The notes under the pieces were generated by a model. That model ran no database searches and was not told the origin of the DNA. It saw only the letters and a list, made by a program, of their open reading frames with translations. A stretch of 64,000 nucleotides of DNA, taken from contig NZ_RPDH01000001.1 of the NCBI RefSeq assembly GCF_003813775.1, positions 2,914,001 through 2,978,000 of the forward strand. Direction: 5' to 3'. This document shows, one piece after another, positions 7,741 to 17,279 of this stretch. A program made the translations under genes and the position numbers. How positions within the stretch are numbered: position 1 is the first letter of the stretch; each line of letters begins with the position of its first letter. The DNA is from Chitinophaga lutea. Its GTDB lineage: Bacteria > Bacteroidota > Bacteroidia > Chitinophagales > Chitinophagaceae.

Positions 7741-8973
7741 CTAATAAGTCAGTTTTGCGATGCCGGTGATTTTGCCGCCATCCACTTTCAGGCCGCGGGT
7801 GGCTTTGGCGGTAACGGCGTCGAAGGCGTAGACGTAGCTGCCTTCTGCGTCGGTGATGCCGACATAGATGGTTTTACCGTCTCCCACCACCAGGTTGCAA
7901 AGGCTGGAAGTGGAAACGATATCGGCCGGCGCCCCGGTTACCCAGGCGAATGTCTGGGTGAGCACATCTGCCACGGCGAATTTCTTTTTGCCGGTGGTTT
8001 TCCCTTTTTCGGCATACATCTCCAGCAGGAATTTCCCGTTGCCGAAATACGTCTGGGTGGCGAAGCGATGGCCGCCTGATGCGGTTTCGAGGTTGAAGAA
8101 ATAATTCTTGTCGAATTCCACGGCGTCCTTTTTAATACGCACTATGGCGGACGGTTTGGTACTCGCAGGCGCGCCGGCAGTTGTGGCCGATGCTCCGGAG
8201 AAACCATACAGGTCGCCGTCTTCGATCTGTACAAGACCGCTGTTGAAATAGGCGCCGAGAAAGCTGGTACGGTTGTCGCGGATAACCCTCTCCAACTGCA
8301 GCTGGGGATATGAAAACACTGCCACCCAGGTACTGTCCGGGAATGAAGTGCCGAATACATCGGGCGCGGCGCCCTTGATGCTCATATAGGGCGCGAACAA
8401 CTTGTTGCCAGCCTGTGTAGCCCATGTAAAGTGTGCCCGCTCTCCGTTGCCGGCGAGGTTAACGATGTTGACCTGGGCTTCGCCGACGATCTGTGATTTA
8501 TTGGCATCTATCCGGAAAATCAGGGCGTTCTGGTTGCCGGAGCGCGGTACTTTCATGGTCACGATATCATCCCCTATGATAGTATGCACCTGCACGGTTT
8601 CGCTCTGGAAGTCGGATACCTTGGTGAGCTGGCCCGCTGCATTCAGGTTGTAGGTGGTAACGGCGCCGGGGTTGCCCTGGCCGTACAACAGGCTGAAAAA
8701 GCGGTTGCGGTGGGTGATGTAATAACGGTATGAACCGTCCTGCTCCTTGCCGTTCCCCAGGGTGGAGATCGTGCCCGAAGTCAGATTGTCCGCCGTCAGC
8801 AGGTAATCGGCCACGCCGGTCGACGCGATGGGCGCGGACGCAATGATATATTTCGTTTTGCCGGTACCGCCGCCTTCACCGCCGTTACCGGGTTTATTGC
8901 TGTCTTTGGAGCAGGCCGTCCACAGGGTGCCCATACACAAAACCGGGAGTAAAAATTTGTTTGCCTTTTTCAT
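7741..8973 (-). CDS. DUF4374 lipoprotein
   Basis: A 410-residue lipoprotein with the lipobox WTAC (Cys21) after a short signal peptide, then a Gly/Asn-rich linker. The rest is rich in beta strands and resembles a propeller; phrases such as YYITHRNRFFSLLYGQGNPGAVTTY fit the DUF4374 family, which is found almost only in Bacteroidota. Family members lie beside TonB receptors and PepSY proteins in iron or siderophore loci, which is exactly the order here: receptor, 20-bp gap, this gene, 64-bp gap, PepSY gene. A role as a surface or periplasmic binding partner of the receptor is inferred, not shown. The C-terminus KGLKVDGGKITGIAKLTY closes the last strand. Confidence 0.85.
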   Translation of the reverse strand: MKKANKFLLPVLCMGTLWTACSKDSNKPGNGGEGGGTGKTKYIIASAPIASTGVADYLLTADNLTSGTISTLGNGKEQDGSYRYYITHRNRFFSLLYGQGNPGAVTTYNLNAAGQLTKVSDFQSETVQVHTIIGDDIVTMKVPRSGNQNALIFRIDANKSQIVGEAQVNIVNLAGNGERAHFTWATQAGNKLFAPYMSIKGAAPDVFGTSFPDSTWVAVFSYPQLQLERVIRDNRTSFLGAYFNSGLVQIEDGDLYGFSGASATTAGAPASTKPSAIVRIKKDAVEFDKNYFFNLETASGGHRFATQTYFGNGKFLLEMYAEKGKTTGKKKFAVADVLTQTFAWVTGAPADIVSTSSLCNLVVGDGKTIYVGITDAEGSYVYAFDAVTAKATRGLKVDGGKITGIAKLTY

Positions 8974-8993
8974 GTTGCTGTTTATTAACTGGT

Positions 8994-11372
8994 TTATTTT
9001 TTAAAGAAGTATCTGAGTTTAACATAAAATGCCCGGCCGGGTTTCTGCAGGCTGAAATTGTCGTACAGCCGCGCATCCATCAGGTTTTTACATTCCAGCC
9101 CGATGTTGTACCTGCCGTTGGCGATGGCGTACACGGCATTGATGTCATGGCTCAGCTGCCGGGGGATGTCGAGCTTGTCGTCACCCAAACTGGGCCAGTA
9201 CAGGTAATAGGCGTGCACAAACAGTACATTGTAACCCAGGCTCAGCGTGTTGCTTTTCCAGCCTACATTCGGCAGGAAAATGGACGCATCAGCATTGCCG
9301 AACAGAAAGGGCATGTTCGGGATCCGGTCGTTATACAGGATGCTGTACTCGCTGGAACCGGGCTCAAACCGGGTTTTGTTGCGGATGTTCTGGTAGGTAA
9401 GGTTCACGCCTGCCGTGAGCAGGTTTTTGAAAGAATACCTGATCTCCCCGTCGGCGCCTGCATTGGTTACCCGGTCCCGGTTTTCCATCACCTGTTTGGT
9501 CTGGTTCTGGTTCAGGGAGGCCCTGATGAAATCGCTGGTATTACGGTAAATCAGGTTGCCGTCGAAGTTGAAGCGGTGCACCTCGTTGATGTCGAAATGG
9601 TAATGCACGCCGAGGTTGAAATTGTCGCTTTTCTCCGGCCGCAGCGAAATATTGCCTTCGAGATTGAGGAGGTCGCCGAACAGCTCGTAGGTGTCGGGAA
9701 GCCGGTAGCTTCTTTCGTATGAGCCTTTCACCTGCAATTGCGGGGTGATGAAATACGACGAAGAAATACCGTAGCCGGTATTGTTGAACTTGTTCTCCTG
9801 GTTGCGGTAGGCGATGTCGCCCCAATTGCCGGTAGGGTTGTACGATTGTGCATACTTCGTTTGCTGTATGAAATATTTTACAAATACGGACGTGCTCCAG
9901 CGGGGATCATAATCGAACTTGTAACCCGCACCGATGATGTTTTTTGTGAGTTTTTGCGGCTGCTCGTATTTCACGCTTTCGGGATACAGCTTGTCGGAGC
10001 CTTTCCGGTCAAAGGTGTTAAACACATGGTTGAGCATAAAAGAATGCCGCCCGGCGAACCGGTAATCGACCGTAGTGGTCAGCAGCCCGTTGTTGTTGCG
10101 GTATTTGTATAAGGTGCGTTCCCGCTCTCCGCCCAGGCCATTGTACGTTTTGTACTGCTGGAACCAGTTGTACCGGCGGTAGAAGGTATCCACATTCTGT
10201 TCTTCGCCCAGGTTGTAGTTACCGGACACGCGCACATTCAGTCCCTTTACGAATAGATCGTTTTTGGCATATTTGAGGCTGGGCATTACGATGTTGCCGC
10301 GGGTGTAAAACTTCCCGAAAACGCTCACCATGCGGGCGCCCGTCTGCACGTCGGCGCGGTTCTGGCCGAGGGTGATGCCGAGCAGTAATTTGTCGGCGTA
10401 CTTTTTATTCACCACGCCCACATTGGCGATGATGGTTTCGTTGTGATAATTGTCGTGAAAGCGGCGCACTTTCTGGTTGGGATAGTAAGCGCCGGTATGG
10501 ATGTCTGCCACGTCTACATGTACGTGGTAATTGTTGTCCGAATAATTCTGGAATGCGTTGAGCTGGAAGGCGAAACCTTTGCCGGTAGTGAGGCCGGCGT
10601 TCACCGCGCTCCGGTGGGTGTTGAACGAACCGTAGGAGTAAGATACATCGAAGTATGTGCGCTGCTGGCTGCCGGTCGCGATGTTGACGGCTCCGCCCAG
10701 TGCATCGGATCCGAGCCACACCGGCACCACGCCTTTGTACACTTCCACGCGCTCGGCGAGGTTGATGGGGATATTGTTCAGCTGGAAGGAGGAGCCGAAA
10801 TTATCCATGGGAATGCCGTCGATAAAAAAGCGTACCTGCCGGCCAGTAAACCCGTTCAGGGAAAAGTTGATGCGGGAACCCAGCCCGCCGTTTTCCCGTA
10901 CCCGTACGCCGGATACCCGGTCGAGCGCATGGGAAAGGTCGAGCGTGGAATTGTACAGTTTGGTAGCATCGATGGCGGTGACGTTGTATGACTGGCGGTT
11001 CACCTCCTGCGTAAGCGTACGCCCGATCACCGTTACTTCATTGATGTGCTGTGCGGTGGCGCTTAGTTTGAAGTGCAGCGACTGGTTGCTGCCCGCTTTC
11101 AGGGCAATCTTCCTTTCCTGTTGTACATATCCCAGCGCCGTTATCACGATCGTGTAATCGCCGGCCGCCAATGCGGGCAACGTATAAAGGCCTTTGGTGT
11201 CTGAAAGGGCGCCGGTTTGGGTGTGCAGCACTTTTATCGTGGCAAAAGGGACCGGCGCACCGGCCGCATCGCGCACATAGCCGGAAACAAAGGCATGGCC
11301 GGTTTGCTGCGAAAAAGAAGAGAAGAAACAAAGGCATAGGAAGCCTGCTGACAATACTTTTATATATTGCAT
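8994..11372 (-). CDS. TonB-dependent outer-membrane receptor, probably for an iron chelate
   Basis: A 792-residue TonB-dependent receptor and first gene of a three-gene operon. The signal peptide covers about residues 1-22 (ends SSFSQQ). Residues about 26-110 form a CarboxypepD_reg-like domain (VSGYVRDAAGAPVPFATIKV). The plug follows at about 120-235 with the phrase SHALDRVSGVRVRENGG and the segment VEVYKGVVPVWLGSDALGGAVNI. The rest is the 22-strand barrel, with strand-like segments rich in aromatic residues and ending in KLRYFFKK. This receptor type, without an STN domain, is not expected to signal through FecR. The association with DUF4374 and PepSY genes points to siderophore or haem uptake; the ligand is not determined by the sequence. 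Confidence 0.92.
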   Translation of the reverse strand: MQYIKVLSAGFLCLCFFSSFSQQTGHAFVSGYVRDAAGAPVPFATIKVLHTQTGALSDTKGLYTLPALAAGDYTIVITALGYVQQERKIALKAGSNQSLHFKLSATAQHINEVTVIGRTLTQEVNRQSYNVTAIDATKLYNSTLDLSHALDRVSGVRVRENGGLGSRINFSLNGFTGRQVRFFIDGIPMDNFGSSFQLNNIPINLAERVEVYKGVVPVWLGSDALGGAVNIATGSQQRTYFDVSYSYGSFNTHRSAVNAGLTTGKGFAFQLNAFQNYSDNNYHVHVDVADIHTGAYYPNQKVRRFHDNYHNETIIANVGVVNKKYADKLLLGITLGQNRADVQTGARMVSVFGKFYTRGNIVMPSLKYAKNDLFVKGLNVRVSGNYNLGEEQNVDTFYRRYNWFQQYKTYNGLGGERERTLYKYRNNNGLLTTTVDYRFAGRHSFMLNHVFNTFDRKGSDKLYPESVKYEQPQKLTKNIIGAGYKFDYDPRWSTSVFVKYFIQQTKYAQSYNPTGNWGDIAYRNQENKFNNTGYGISSSYFITPQLQVKGSYERSYRLPDTYELFGDLLNLEGNISLRPEKSDNFNLGVHYHFDINEVHRFNFDGNLIYRNTSDFIRASLNQNQTKQVMENRDRVTNAGADGEIRYSFKNLLTAGVNLTYQNIRNKTRFEPGSSEYSILYNDRIPNMPFLFGNADASIFLPNVGWKSNTLSLGYNVLFVHAYYLYWPSLGDDKLDIPRQLSHDINAVYAIANGRYNIGLECKNLMDARLYDNFSLQKPGRAFYVKLRYFFKK

Positions 11373-11926
11373 TTGCTTTTGGATTTTGACGAGTTCGAAA
11401 GTTCCACCCTGGTGGATGAGCCGTGTAGTTGACCGCTGTGCGGCTCTTTTATTTGTTAAAGCCCTGGAGATATGTTGTGTGGATTTTATGTCATGTCCGG
11501 TAAATTGATTGAAACCGCAAAATTCGTACAGGGCTTACGTTTAGCATAATCGGATCAGGAATAATAATTGCGAATTAGGGAATTTAACCGCTTGTATTTT
11601 ACGATTCAATACTTGTGCATTTTGGATAATAAATTCCGTTTTGGGTAAGGTGCTACCGGTGTTTGTTTGCGGAATGCGTGCTGCCGGCTTCCGTTATGGA
11701 CAACTGTTTGGAGATGTTACCGAATTTCCCGTCTGTTAAAATCGTTTTCCCATTTTGAGAAATGGTTGTGTGGATGCTGTTTCAACTTCGCGGAGCGGTT
11801 AAAAAAATACGCCCGGTATTGAGACCTGTAAGAACAAAACGCGCTCATCTGCTCACCATACTGAAAGATTCAGCAGCCGGTAGCGGCCTTTTATCCCTGT
11901 TGCGTTTATGGTATAAAGAGTGGAGG
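11373..11926. other. Intergenic region upstream of the TonB receptor operon
   Basis: A 554-base stretch between the start of the receptor gene and the end of pncB, both on the minus strand. It should hold the promoter and operator of the receptor operon. I see a small hairpin with arms GAGCCG (11418-11423) and CGGCTC (11441-11446) in the likely 5' leader, and AT-rich segments around 11550-11640, but no convincing Fur box and no clear TAnnTTTG on the minus strand. No protein gene is supported; the long plus-strand frame that begins at 11762 runs antisense through pncB. Confidence 0.5.
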
Positions 11927-13102
11927 TTAACCGATGCCCAGTATGATTTTGGCGAGGTGGATCATGTCTTCACTGCCGGTATATTTGCCGGGCTCGTCGG
12001 AGAGTTTCACCACTTCCGTCCATTCCCCGTTCTGGGAACAGGCTTCGGTCATTTTGATGACGATGTTCATGGCGGCGGGGCCGGCGTCGTTGGTGAGGTT
12101 GGTGCCGATGCCGAACGACATGCCGATGCGGTTCCTGCAATGCTCCGCAATGCGGGCTACCTTTTCATAATTCAGCCCATCCGAAAAAATAATGGTTTTA
12201 CTGCGCGGGTCGATGCCCATGCGCTGATAGTGCGCTACCACCTTATCTGCAAAGAGCAGTGGGTCGCCACTGTCGTGCCGCACGCCGTCGAACAGCTTCG
12301 AAAACATTTTATCGAACTGGCGAAAAAATACGTCTGTCGTATATGTGTCGGAGAGTGCAATGCCGAGGTCGCCCCGATACACCTGTACCCAGTGTTCCAG
12401 ACCGAGGGCGTTGGCCATCTTGAAGCCGTACCGGGCGGCGTGGAACATGAACCACTCATGGGCATGGGTGCCGATAGGTTTGGTCTGGTGCAGCATGGCC
12501 ATATGCACGTTGCTGCTGCCGATGAAGGGCCCGGTGCCGGATGCTTTCAGGACCCGCATCACGAGGCGGTGAACCTGGTAGGAGTGCCTTCTGCGTGTTC
12601 CGAACTCCGCTACGGTAACGCCGAGGGCGCGGTATTTTTCGATCTTGTCCGTTGTTCTGCGCATCACTTCTTCGTCGCTCACCCGGCTGGGCTCGCCAAG
12701 CAGGTAATACAGTTCGCAGATGAGCGACATCAATGGTACCTCCCACAAAATAGCTCTGTACCAAAGGCCTTCCACCCGCACCTCCAGGTCGGCGCCGGTC
12801 TGTTCGATATGCACTTCTTCGGGATCGTAACGATAGCCTTCCAGGAAATCGAGGTATACGGGGTCAAGGTAAGGGCAGGTTACCTGGAGGAAAACTTTCT
12901 CGTCGCGGGTCAGCTGCAGCTGTGCCATCCCGTTCACGGCGTCGCGCAGGGCCGCCGCAAAGCCGGGCGGGAAGGCGTGTTTACCGCGGTTGATAAACCT
13001 GTAGCGGGCCTTCGCGTAGGGAAACAGGCGTATTACGCCCTGCTGCATGGTGAACTTGTAGAAGTCGTTGTCGAGTATCGAGGCTAAAAGGTTCCGGTGC
13101 AT
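11927..13102 (-). CDS. pncB: Nicotinate phosphoribosyltransferase
   Basis: A 391-residue enzyme of NAD salvage that joins nicotinate to PRPP, with ATP hydrolysis, to give nicotinate mononucleotide. The N-terminus LLDNDFYKFTMQQ-like segment (ILDNDFYKFTMQQGV) is the family hallmark. Further signatures are the region GTRRRHSYQVHRLV with the active-site basic residues, FIGSSNVHMA, the phosphate-binding DSGDPLLFADKV and KTIIFSDGLNYEKV, and SFGIGTNLTND near the end. The length agrees with bacterial PncB of the E. coli type. The ATG at 13102 starts four residues before the conserved segment. It is a single gene; 310 bases separate it from the divergent outer-membrane protein gene. Confidence 0.95.
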   Translation of the reverse strand: MHRNLLASILDNDFYKFTMQQGVIRLFPYAKARYRFINRGKHAFPPGFAAALRDAVNGMAQLQLTRDEKVFLQVTCPYLDPVYLDFLEGYRYDPEEVHIEQTGADLEVRVEGLWYRAILWEVPLMSLICELYYLLGEPSRVSDEEVMRRTTDKIEKYRALGVTVAEFGTRRRHSYQVHRLVMRVLKASGTGPFIGSSNVHMAMLHQTKPIGTHAHEWFMFHAARYGFKMANALGLEHWVQVYRGDLGIALSDTYTTDVFFRQFDKMFSKLFDGVRHDSGDPLLFADKVVAHYQRMGIDPRSKTIIFSDGLNYEKVARIAEHCRNRIGMSFGIGTNLTNDAGPAAMNIVIKMTEACSQNGEWTEVVKLSDEPGKYTGSEDMIHLAKIILGIG

Positions 13103-13412
13103 ACCGGAAGTTAGGGATAATCCGGAAATATAAGACGGCGGAGGCCGCGCAAATTGAACTGCCGGAAGCCCCAGTGACGGCGATTTTATCCGGAACGGCG
13201 GGTGCGGGTATCCGGCCTGGCGGATATGTGTTTTAAGAGAAGCTGGTTTTTAACACCATTTTAGGAAATAAATCGTCCCGGTAAAATGGCTCAAATCAAA
13301 TGTGGAAGCCGTTCTCCGGATGTGTTGAATTCATCATTTGCCGGGACGGTTGGTCAATTTGATTTTTTCGGTTTGAACCGGATGAAACAGTTTTGCAAAA
13401 CAAATCAGCACA
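13103..13412. other. Divergent intergenic region between pncB and an outer-membrane protein gene
   Basis: A 310-base stretch that must contain both promoters. It holds a long-range inverted repeat CGTCCCGG (13274-13281) / CCGGGACG (13341-13348) with a 59-base spacer; the bases next to the arms (AAA and TTT) extend the pairing. This could fold in the 5' leader of the gene at 13413. Near 13390 the octamer CAGTTTTG is one mismatch from the Bacteroidota -7 element. No coding frame is credible here. Confidence 0.4.
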
Positions 13413-15800
13413 ATGATTCGCCAATTTAACCTAACTATTTGTTTGTGCCTGAGTTTGCTGTTGCCCACTATTGCCTTTGCCCAACAGGGAGAGGTGAACG
13501 GTTTTGTAAAAGACCGGAAGCAACAGCCATTGCCAGGCGCCACGGTGCTTTTAAAGAACTTAAAAGACTCCTCGCAGCTGAAAGCTGCCATGGCCGGAGA
13601 CGATGGCCGCTTTTCCATTGCCGCGGTACCGCGCGGCAAATACCTGTTACAGGTCAGTTTTATCACTTATCAGACCCAATGGCTGGAGGTGAGCGTCCCT
13701 GAAAAGATGCCGCTTACCATTGTGCTGCCACCCGCCAGCACGAATCTCGAAACGGTACAGGTAACGGGTCGCAAGCCCACTATCGTATCGGAGCCCGGTA
13801 AAATGGTCATGAACGTGGAGAAGAGCGTGGTGTCGCAAAGTCAGAACGCCTTTGAATTATTGAAAGACCTTCCCGGCGTGACCGTTAGCAAAGACGGCGA
13901 AATTTCGGTGAAGGGCAAAAAAGGCGTGACCGTGATGCTGGACGGGGAACTGACCCAGCTCAGCGCCGCCCAGTTGAAAAACCTGCTGAAAGCCACCGCC
14001 GGCACGAGTATCAAGGCCATCGAGGTGTACAGCACGCCGCCGGCCAGTATGGATGCGGCAGGCAATGCGGGCGTCATCAACATCCGCTTCACCGGCAAAA
14101 TTCAGCCCGGCCTCAACGGCTCCATTACGTCCGGTTTGGGTTGGGGCAAGTACATGAAAACGGACCACGGTTTCCAGCTTAATTACGGGAAAGGGAAATG
14201 GAATATCGGGACGAACTACACCTATTCGTATGATCGCAGCTGGTGGCACGACAGCATCAGCCGCAGCTACCTCGAGAACGGCAAGGAGCACCGCATGCAG
14301 CAGGTGCAGCATTATCCTGAGAAAATCAATTCCCATCTCGCCAAACTGTCTGTGCAGTATGCGATCGACAGCGCCCGCAGCATCAGCCTGCAACTGGGTT
14401 TTGACCAGAACAGCGCTCCGCAGAACGGTTATGCCTACACCCGTTTTATCCCCGATTCCACTTTGCACCAGCGGAACGATAACCTGAACAAGCAGCGTAA
14501 TTTTAATTCCACCCTGCAATACAAATGGATGATCGACGGGAAAAGCCGCTTGTCGGCCGCTTTGCATACGGCCCAGCTGAAGCTGTACGGGCGCGATGAG
14601 TTCGATATCCGTACTCCCAACTCCCGGCGGCAGACGAGGAATTTTTATCCCGGTTCGATAGCAACATACACCGCCCGCGTTGACTACACACGGGAAACGA
14701 TGTTCCTGGGTAAAGTGGAGGCCGGCGTCCGGCACGGGTATACGAGCATGGATAATACCCGTACCGCCGAAGTGTTGTCAGACACCTGGTGGAAAGACGC
14801 CGCTAACAGCAACCGCTTCCGCTTTTCGGAACATATCAGCGCCCTCTATGCTCAAACGGAGTTGACGAGAGGCAAATGGAGCTATCGCCTTGGCCTGCGC
14901 GCAGAGCATACCGCCAATAAGGGGGATTCGCTGCAGGGGCCGGTGCTGGTGAAGCAGGACTATTGGTCGCTTTTTCCCAACGCCGCGTTGTCGTACAGCG
15001 TCAGTGACAACTACAAAATCACCGCATCGTATGCCCGGCGCATTGAGCGCCCGGACTACCAGCTGCTGAACCCGGCGATCCGTTACCTTGATCCCTTCAC
15101 GATAGAAACCGGTCTGCCCACCCTGCGCCCGCAGTTTTCCCAGAACTTCGAGCTTACGCAAACCTTTTTCAAATACGCAGAACTGGCTGTGGGGTACAAC
15201 CGGGTGAAAAATCCGATGGTGTACACTATCCAGCAGGACGACAACAGCCCGGTCGTAACATACACCACCCTGAACGCCTCGCTGCAACACGTATTTCACG
15301 GTTCGTTATCGTTCCCGCTGCCGTTGCCGGCATGGTGGGAGAATTACAACACGGTATACGGAAGTATCTCCCGGTACGGCGGTGGACTGGCGGGCAGGGA
15401 TTTTAAGGAGCGGGCGGCATCGTGGGGTTTCTCCACCAATAACTCTTTCAAACTGCCTGCGAAATTTACAGTGGAACTGAATGCCTGGTACGATGGCGGC
15501 GGTTTATATGGTGCGCTGCGATATAAATCTTTGGCCGAAGTGAGTGCCGGATTTTCCAAACAGCTGCTCGACGACCGGCTGACCGTGGGATTCAGCGTGT
15601 CTGATATTTTCCGGACGAACCGCTACCGCACGGTGGATGCCACCAACAAAGCCGCGCCGTTTTACCTGGAAGGTACCTGGGAATCGCGCATCGCGAAACT
15701 GAGCCTTACCTGGCGCTTCGGCCGCATAGCGTCCAAAAAGGCGGAGGAAGCGGTGGAAGAGAACGACCGGATGTCCGGGAAGAAGGGGATGAAGAGATAG
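13413..15800 (+). CDS. Outer-membrane beta-barrel family protein (TonB receptor-like)
   Basis: A 795-residue outer-membrane protein with signal peptide 1-23 (ends IAFAQQ). A CarboxypepD_reg-like domain lies at about 26-110 (VNGFVKDRKQQPLPGATVLLK). A plug-like region follows with KSVVSQSQNAFELLKDLPGV and EVYSTPPASMDAAGNAGVINI. The barrel belongs to the OMP_b-brl_3 type (YKITASYARRIERPDYQLLNP is typical). Many members of this family in Bacteroidota are annotated as TonB receptors, but they often lie alone without SusD or FecR partners, as here. The substrate is unknown; peptides or metal chelates have been proposed for relatives. A terminator follows 121 bases after the stop. Confidence 0.88.
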   Translation: MIRQFNLTICLCLSLLLPTIAFAQQGEVNGFVKDRKQQPLPGATVLLKNLKDSSQLKAAMAGDDGRFSIAAVPRGKYLLQVSFITYQTQWLEVSVPEKMPLTIVLPPASTNLETVQVTGRKPTIVSEPGKMVMNVEKSVVSQSQNAFELLKDLPGVTVSKDGEISVKGKKGVTVMLDGELTQLSAAQLKNLLKATAGTSIKAIEVYSTPPASMDAAGNAGVINIRFTGKIQPGLNGSITSGLGWGKYMKTDHGFQLNYGKGKWNIGTNYTYSYDRSWWHDSISRSYLENGKEHRMQQVQHYPEKINSHLAKLSVQYAIDSARSISLQLGFDQNSAPQNGYAYTRFIPDSTLHQRNDNLNKQRNFNSTLQYKWMIDGKSRLSAALHTAQLKLYGRDEFDIRTPNSRRQTRNFYPGSIATYTARVDYTRETMFLGKVEAGVRHGYTSMDNTRTAEVLSDTWWKDAANSNRFRFSEHISALYAQTELTRGKWSYRLGLRAEHTANKGDSLQGPVLVKQDYWSLFPNAALSYSVSDNYKITASYARRIERPDYQLLNPAIRYLDPFTIETGLPTLRPQFSQNFELTQTFFKYAELAVGYNRVKNPMVYTIQQDDNSPVVTYTTLNASLQHVFHGSLSFPLPLPAWWENYNTVYGSISRYGGGLAGRDFKERAASWGFSTNNSFKLPAKFTVELNAWYDGGGLYGALRYKSLAEVSAGFSKQLLDDRLTVGFSVSDIFRTNRYRTVDATNKAAPFYLEGTWESRIAKLSLTWRFGRIASKKAEEAVEENDRMSGKKGMKR

Positions 15801-15921
15801 GGACGAAGTTGACCAGTCATCCTGCATTGAAAAAGAGGATAGCTATCCCGGGAAAAAAATGGTTGGTAATGGCGCTGACGGTAGATAAAGCAGCGTAGCC
15901 AGAGAACGGAAAATAGGTGAA

Positions 15922-15955
15922 ATGCCGATCCGCAGTAAGGGTCGGCATTTTTTAT
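15922..15955 (+). terminator. Terminator after the outer-membrane beta-barrel gene
   Basis: Hairpin ATGCCGA / TCGGCAT (15922-15928 and 15942-15948) followed by a run of T residues. Confidence 0.75.
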
Positions 15956-16052
15956 TAAAGGTGCATATCGGTTTCCCGAACCTGTTCGTGCTCACCGCGC
16001 CGCCCGTCATAAAACAGTCCGCTATACGCAACTGATTAATTATCTTGTCGGC

Positions 16053-17132
16053 ATGTGTAAATACGCCCGGTGCCTTATTACTTTACTGTTTCTCCCCTGG
16101 AGCCTCACGCTCCATGCCCAGGTTTTTTCCGACAATTTCGGGCAGTTCAAAGGAACGCCTTTGCATTATGTGTGTTATCAGACCAGCGCTCCGCTTCAGA
16201 TCGATGGCGCGGCCAGTGAAGCGGCGTGGCAGCAGGCTGCCTGGACGGAAGACTTCCAGGATATCGAAGGCAGCAGCAAGCCTGCACCTTCGCAGCGTAC
16301 CCGTGTGAAAATGCTTTGGGATGCCACACATCTTTACATACTGGCGGAAATGGAAGAGCAGCATATCTGGGGGAAACTCCGGGAAAAGGATACCATCATC
16401 TTTCACGATAACGACTTTGAAGTATTTATCGACCCGGACGGGGATACCCATCAGTATTATGAAATAGAAATCAACGCGCTTAATACGGTAATGGATCTGT
16501 ATATGCCTAAACCTTACCGGAACGGAGGCATGGCGCTGCTGAACTGGGACGCCAAAGGACTGCAGACGGCAGTGCGTATCAACGGTACATTGAACAACCC
16601 GGCAGACAAAGACCATTCCTGGACCGTTGAAATGGCTATTCCTTTTAAATCGCTAAGTTTTTACCGCGGGCGAACGCAACCCGCCGACGGCAGCAACTGG
16701 AGAATCAATTTTTCCCGTGTGCAGTGGGATACCGATATCCGAAACGGACAATACCTGAAGCGGCCGGGTGTGCCGGAATACAATTGGGTATGGTCGCCGC
16801 AGGAGATCATCAACATGCATGCCCCCGAACGGTGGGGTTATCTGCAGTTCAGCGCAAAACCGGCAGGAGGTGATGCCACTGCTTTTGTGGCGCCTGCGGG
16901 CATGGCGGCCCGTCGCATATTGTGGGATGTGTATTACCGCCAGCAACAGTACCTGCGGAAACACCGCCGCTATGCCACAGAAGCGGGTATGCTGGGAATG
17001 CCGGCCGCCTCACCGGCTCCGGAGATCGAAGCCACCAGTTCGCAGTTCACCGCCACTGTCCGGGACGGCGGCATTGTAACGGTGATCAACCACGAAGGAA
17101 AGATTACTTCGCATCGTGAGCAAAGGCCGTAG
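16053..17132 (+). CDS. Secreted carbohydrate-binding family 9-like protein
   Basis: A 359-residue exported protein with signal peptide 1-23 (ends LTLHAQ). The main domain is CBM9-like: the typical start LQIDGAASEAAWQQAAW, then VKMLWDATHLYILAEME, the acidic DNDFEVFIDPDGDTHQYYEIEINALNTV-type strand pair (split here: FEVFIDPDGD and YYEIEINALN), and WTVEMAIPFKSL. These are the marks of the family found in xylanases and in stand-alone proteins of Bacteroidota. The stretch after residue 270 is less conserved and may be a linker with a C-terminal extension. It lies 147 bases ahead of a putative glycosidase on the same strand, so a role in polysaccharide binding near that enzyme is reasonable. It has no catalytic residues that I can identify. 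Confidence 0.82.
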   Translation: MCKYARCLITLLFLPWSLTLHAQVFSDNFGQFKGTPLHYVCYQTSAPLQIDGAASEAAWQQAAWTEDFQDIEGSSKPAPSQRTRVKMLWDATHLYILAEMEEQHIWGKLREKDTIIFHDNDFEVFIDPDGDTHQYYEIEINALNTVMDLYMPKPYRNGGMALLNWDAKGLQTAVRINGTLNNPADKDHSWTVEMAIPFKSLSFYRGRTQPADGSNWRINFSRVQWDTDIRNGQYLKRPGVPEYNWVWSPQEIINMHAPERWGYLQFSAKPAGGDATAFVAPAGMAARRILWDVYYRQQQYLRKHRRYATEAGMLGMPAASPAPEIEATSSQFTATVRDGGIVTVINHEGKITSHREQRP

Positions 17133-17279
17133 TAGAGAATGAAAATTTGCGCCATATTTGCAAACGGGACGACAGCAATGACGAAAATAAATTCCCCGGT
17201 GTATGAATAGCCGTCAGTTCGCGTGAAGAGATAGCATAACAGGAAGCAATCATTATGAAACCCAACATCTTCTCACATC

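Noticed and set aside
11540..11640. Fur box in the AT-rich stretch upstream of the TonB receptor
   Set aside because: Only loose similarity to the 19-bp consensus, with no palindromic core.
11762..13087. Long plus-strand frame of 441 codons across pncB
   Set aside because: It runs antisense to pncB, whose family motifs are unmistakable, and its translation has no family resemblance.
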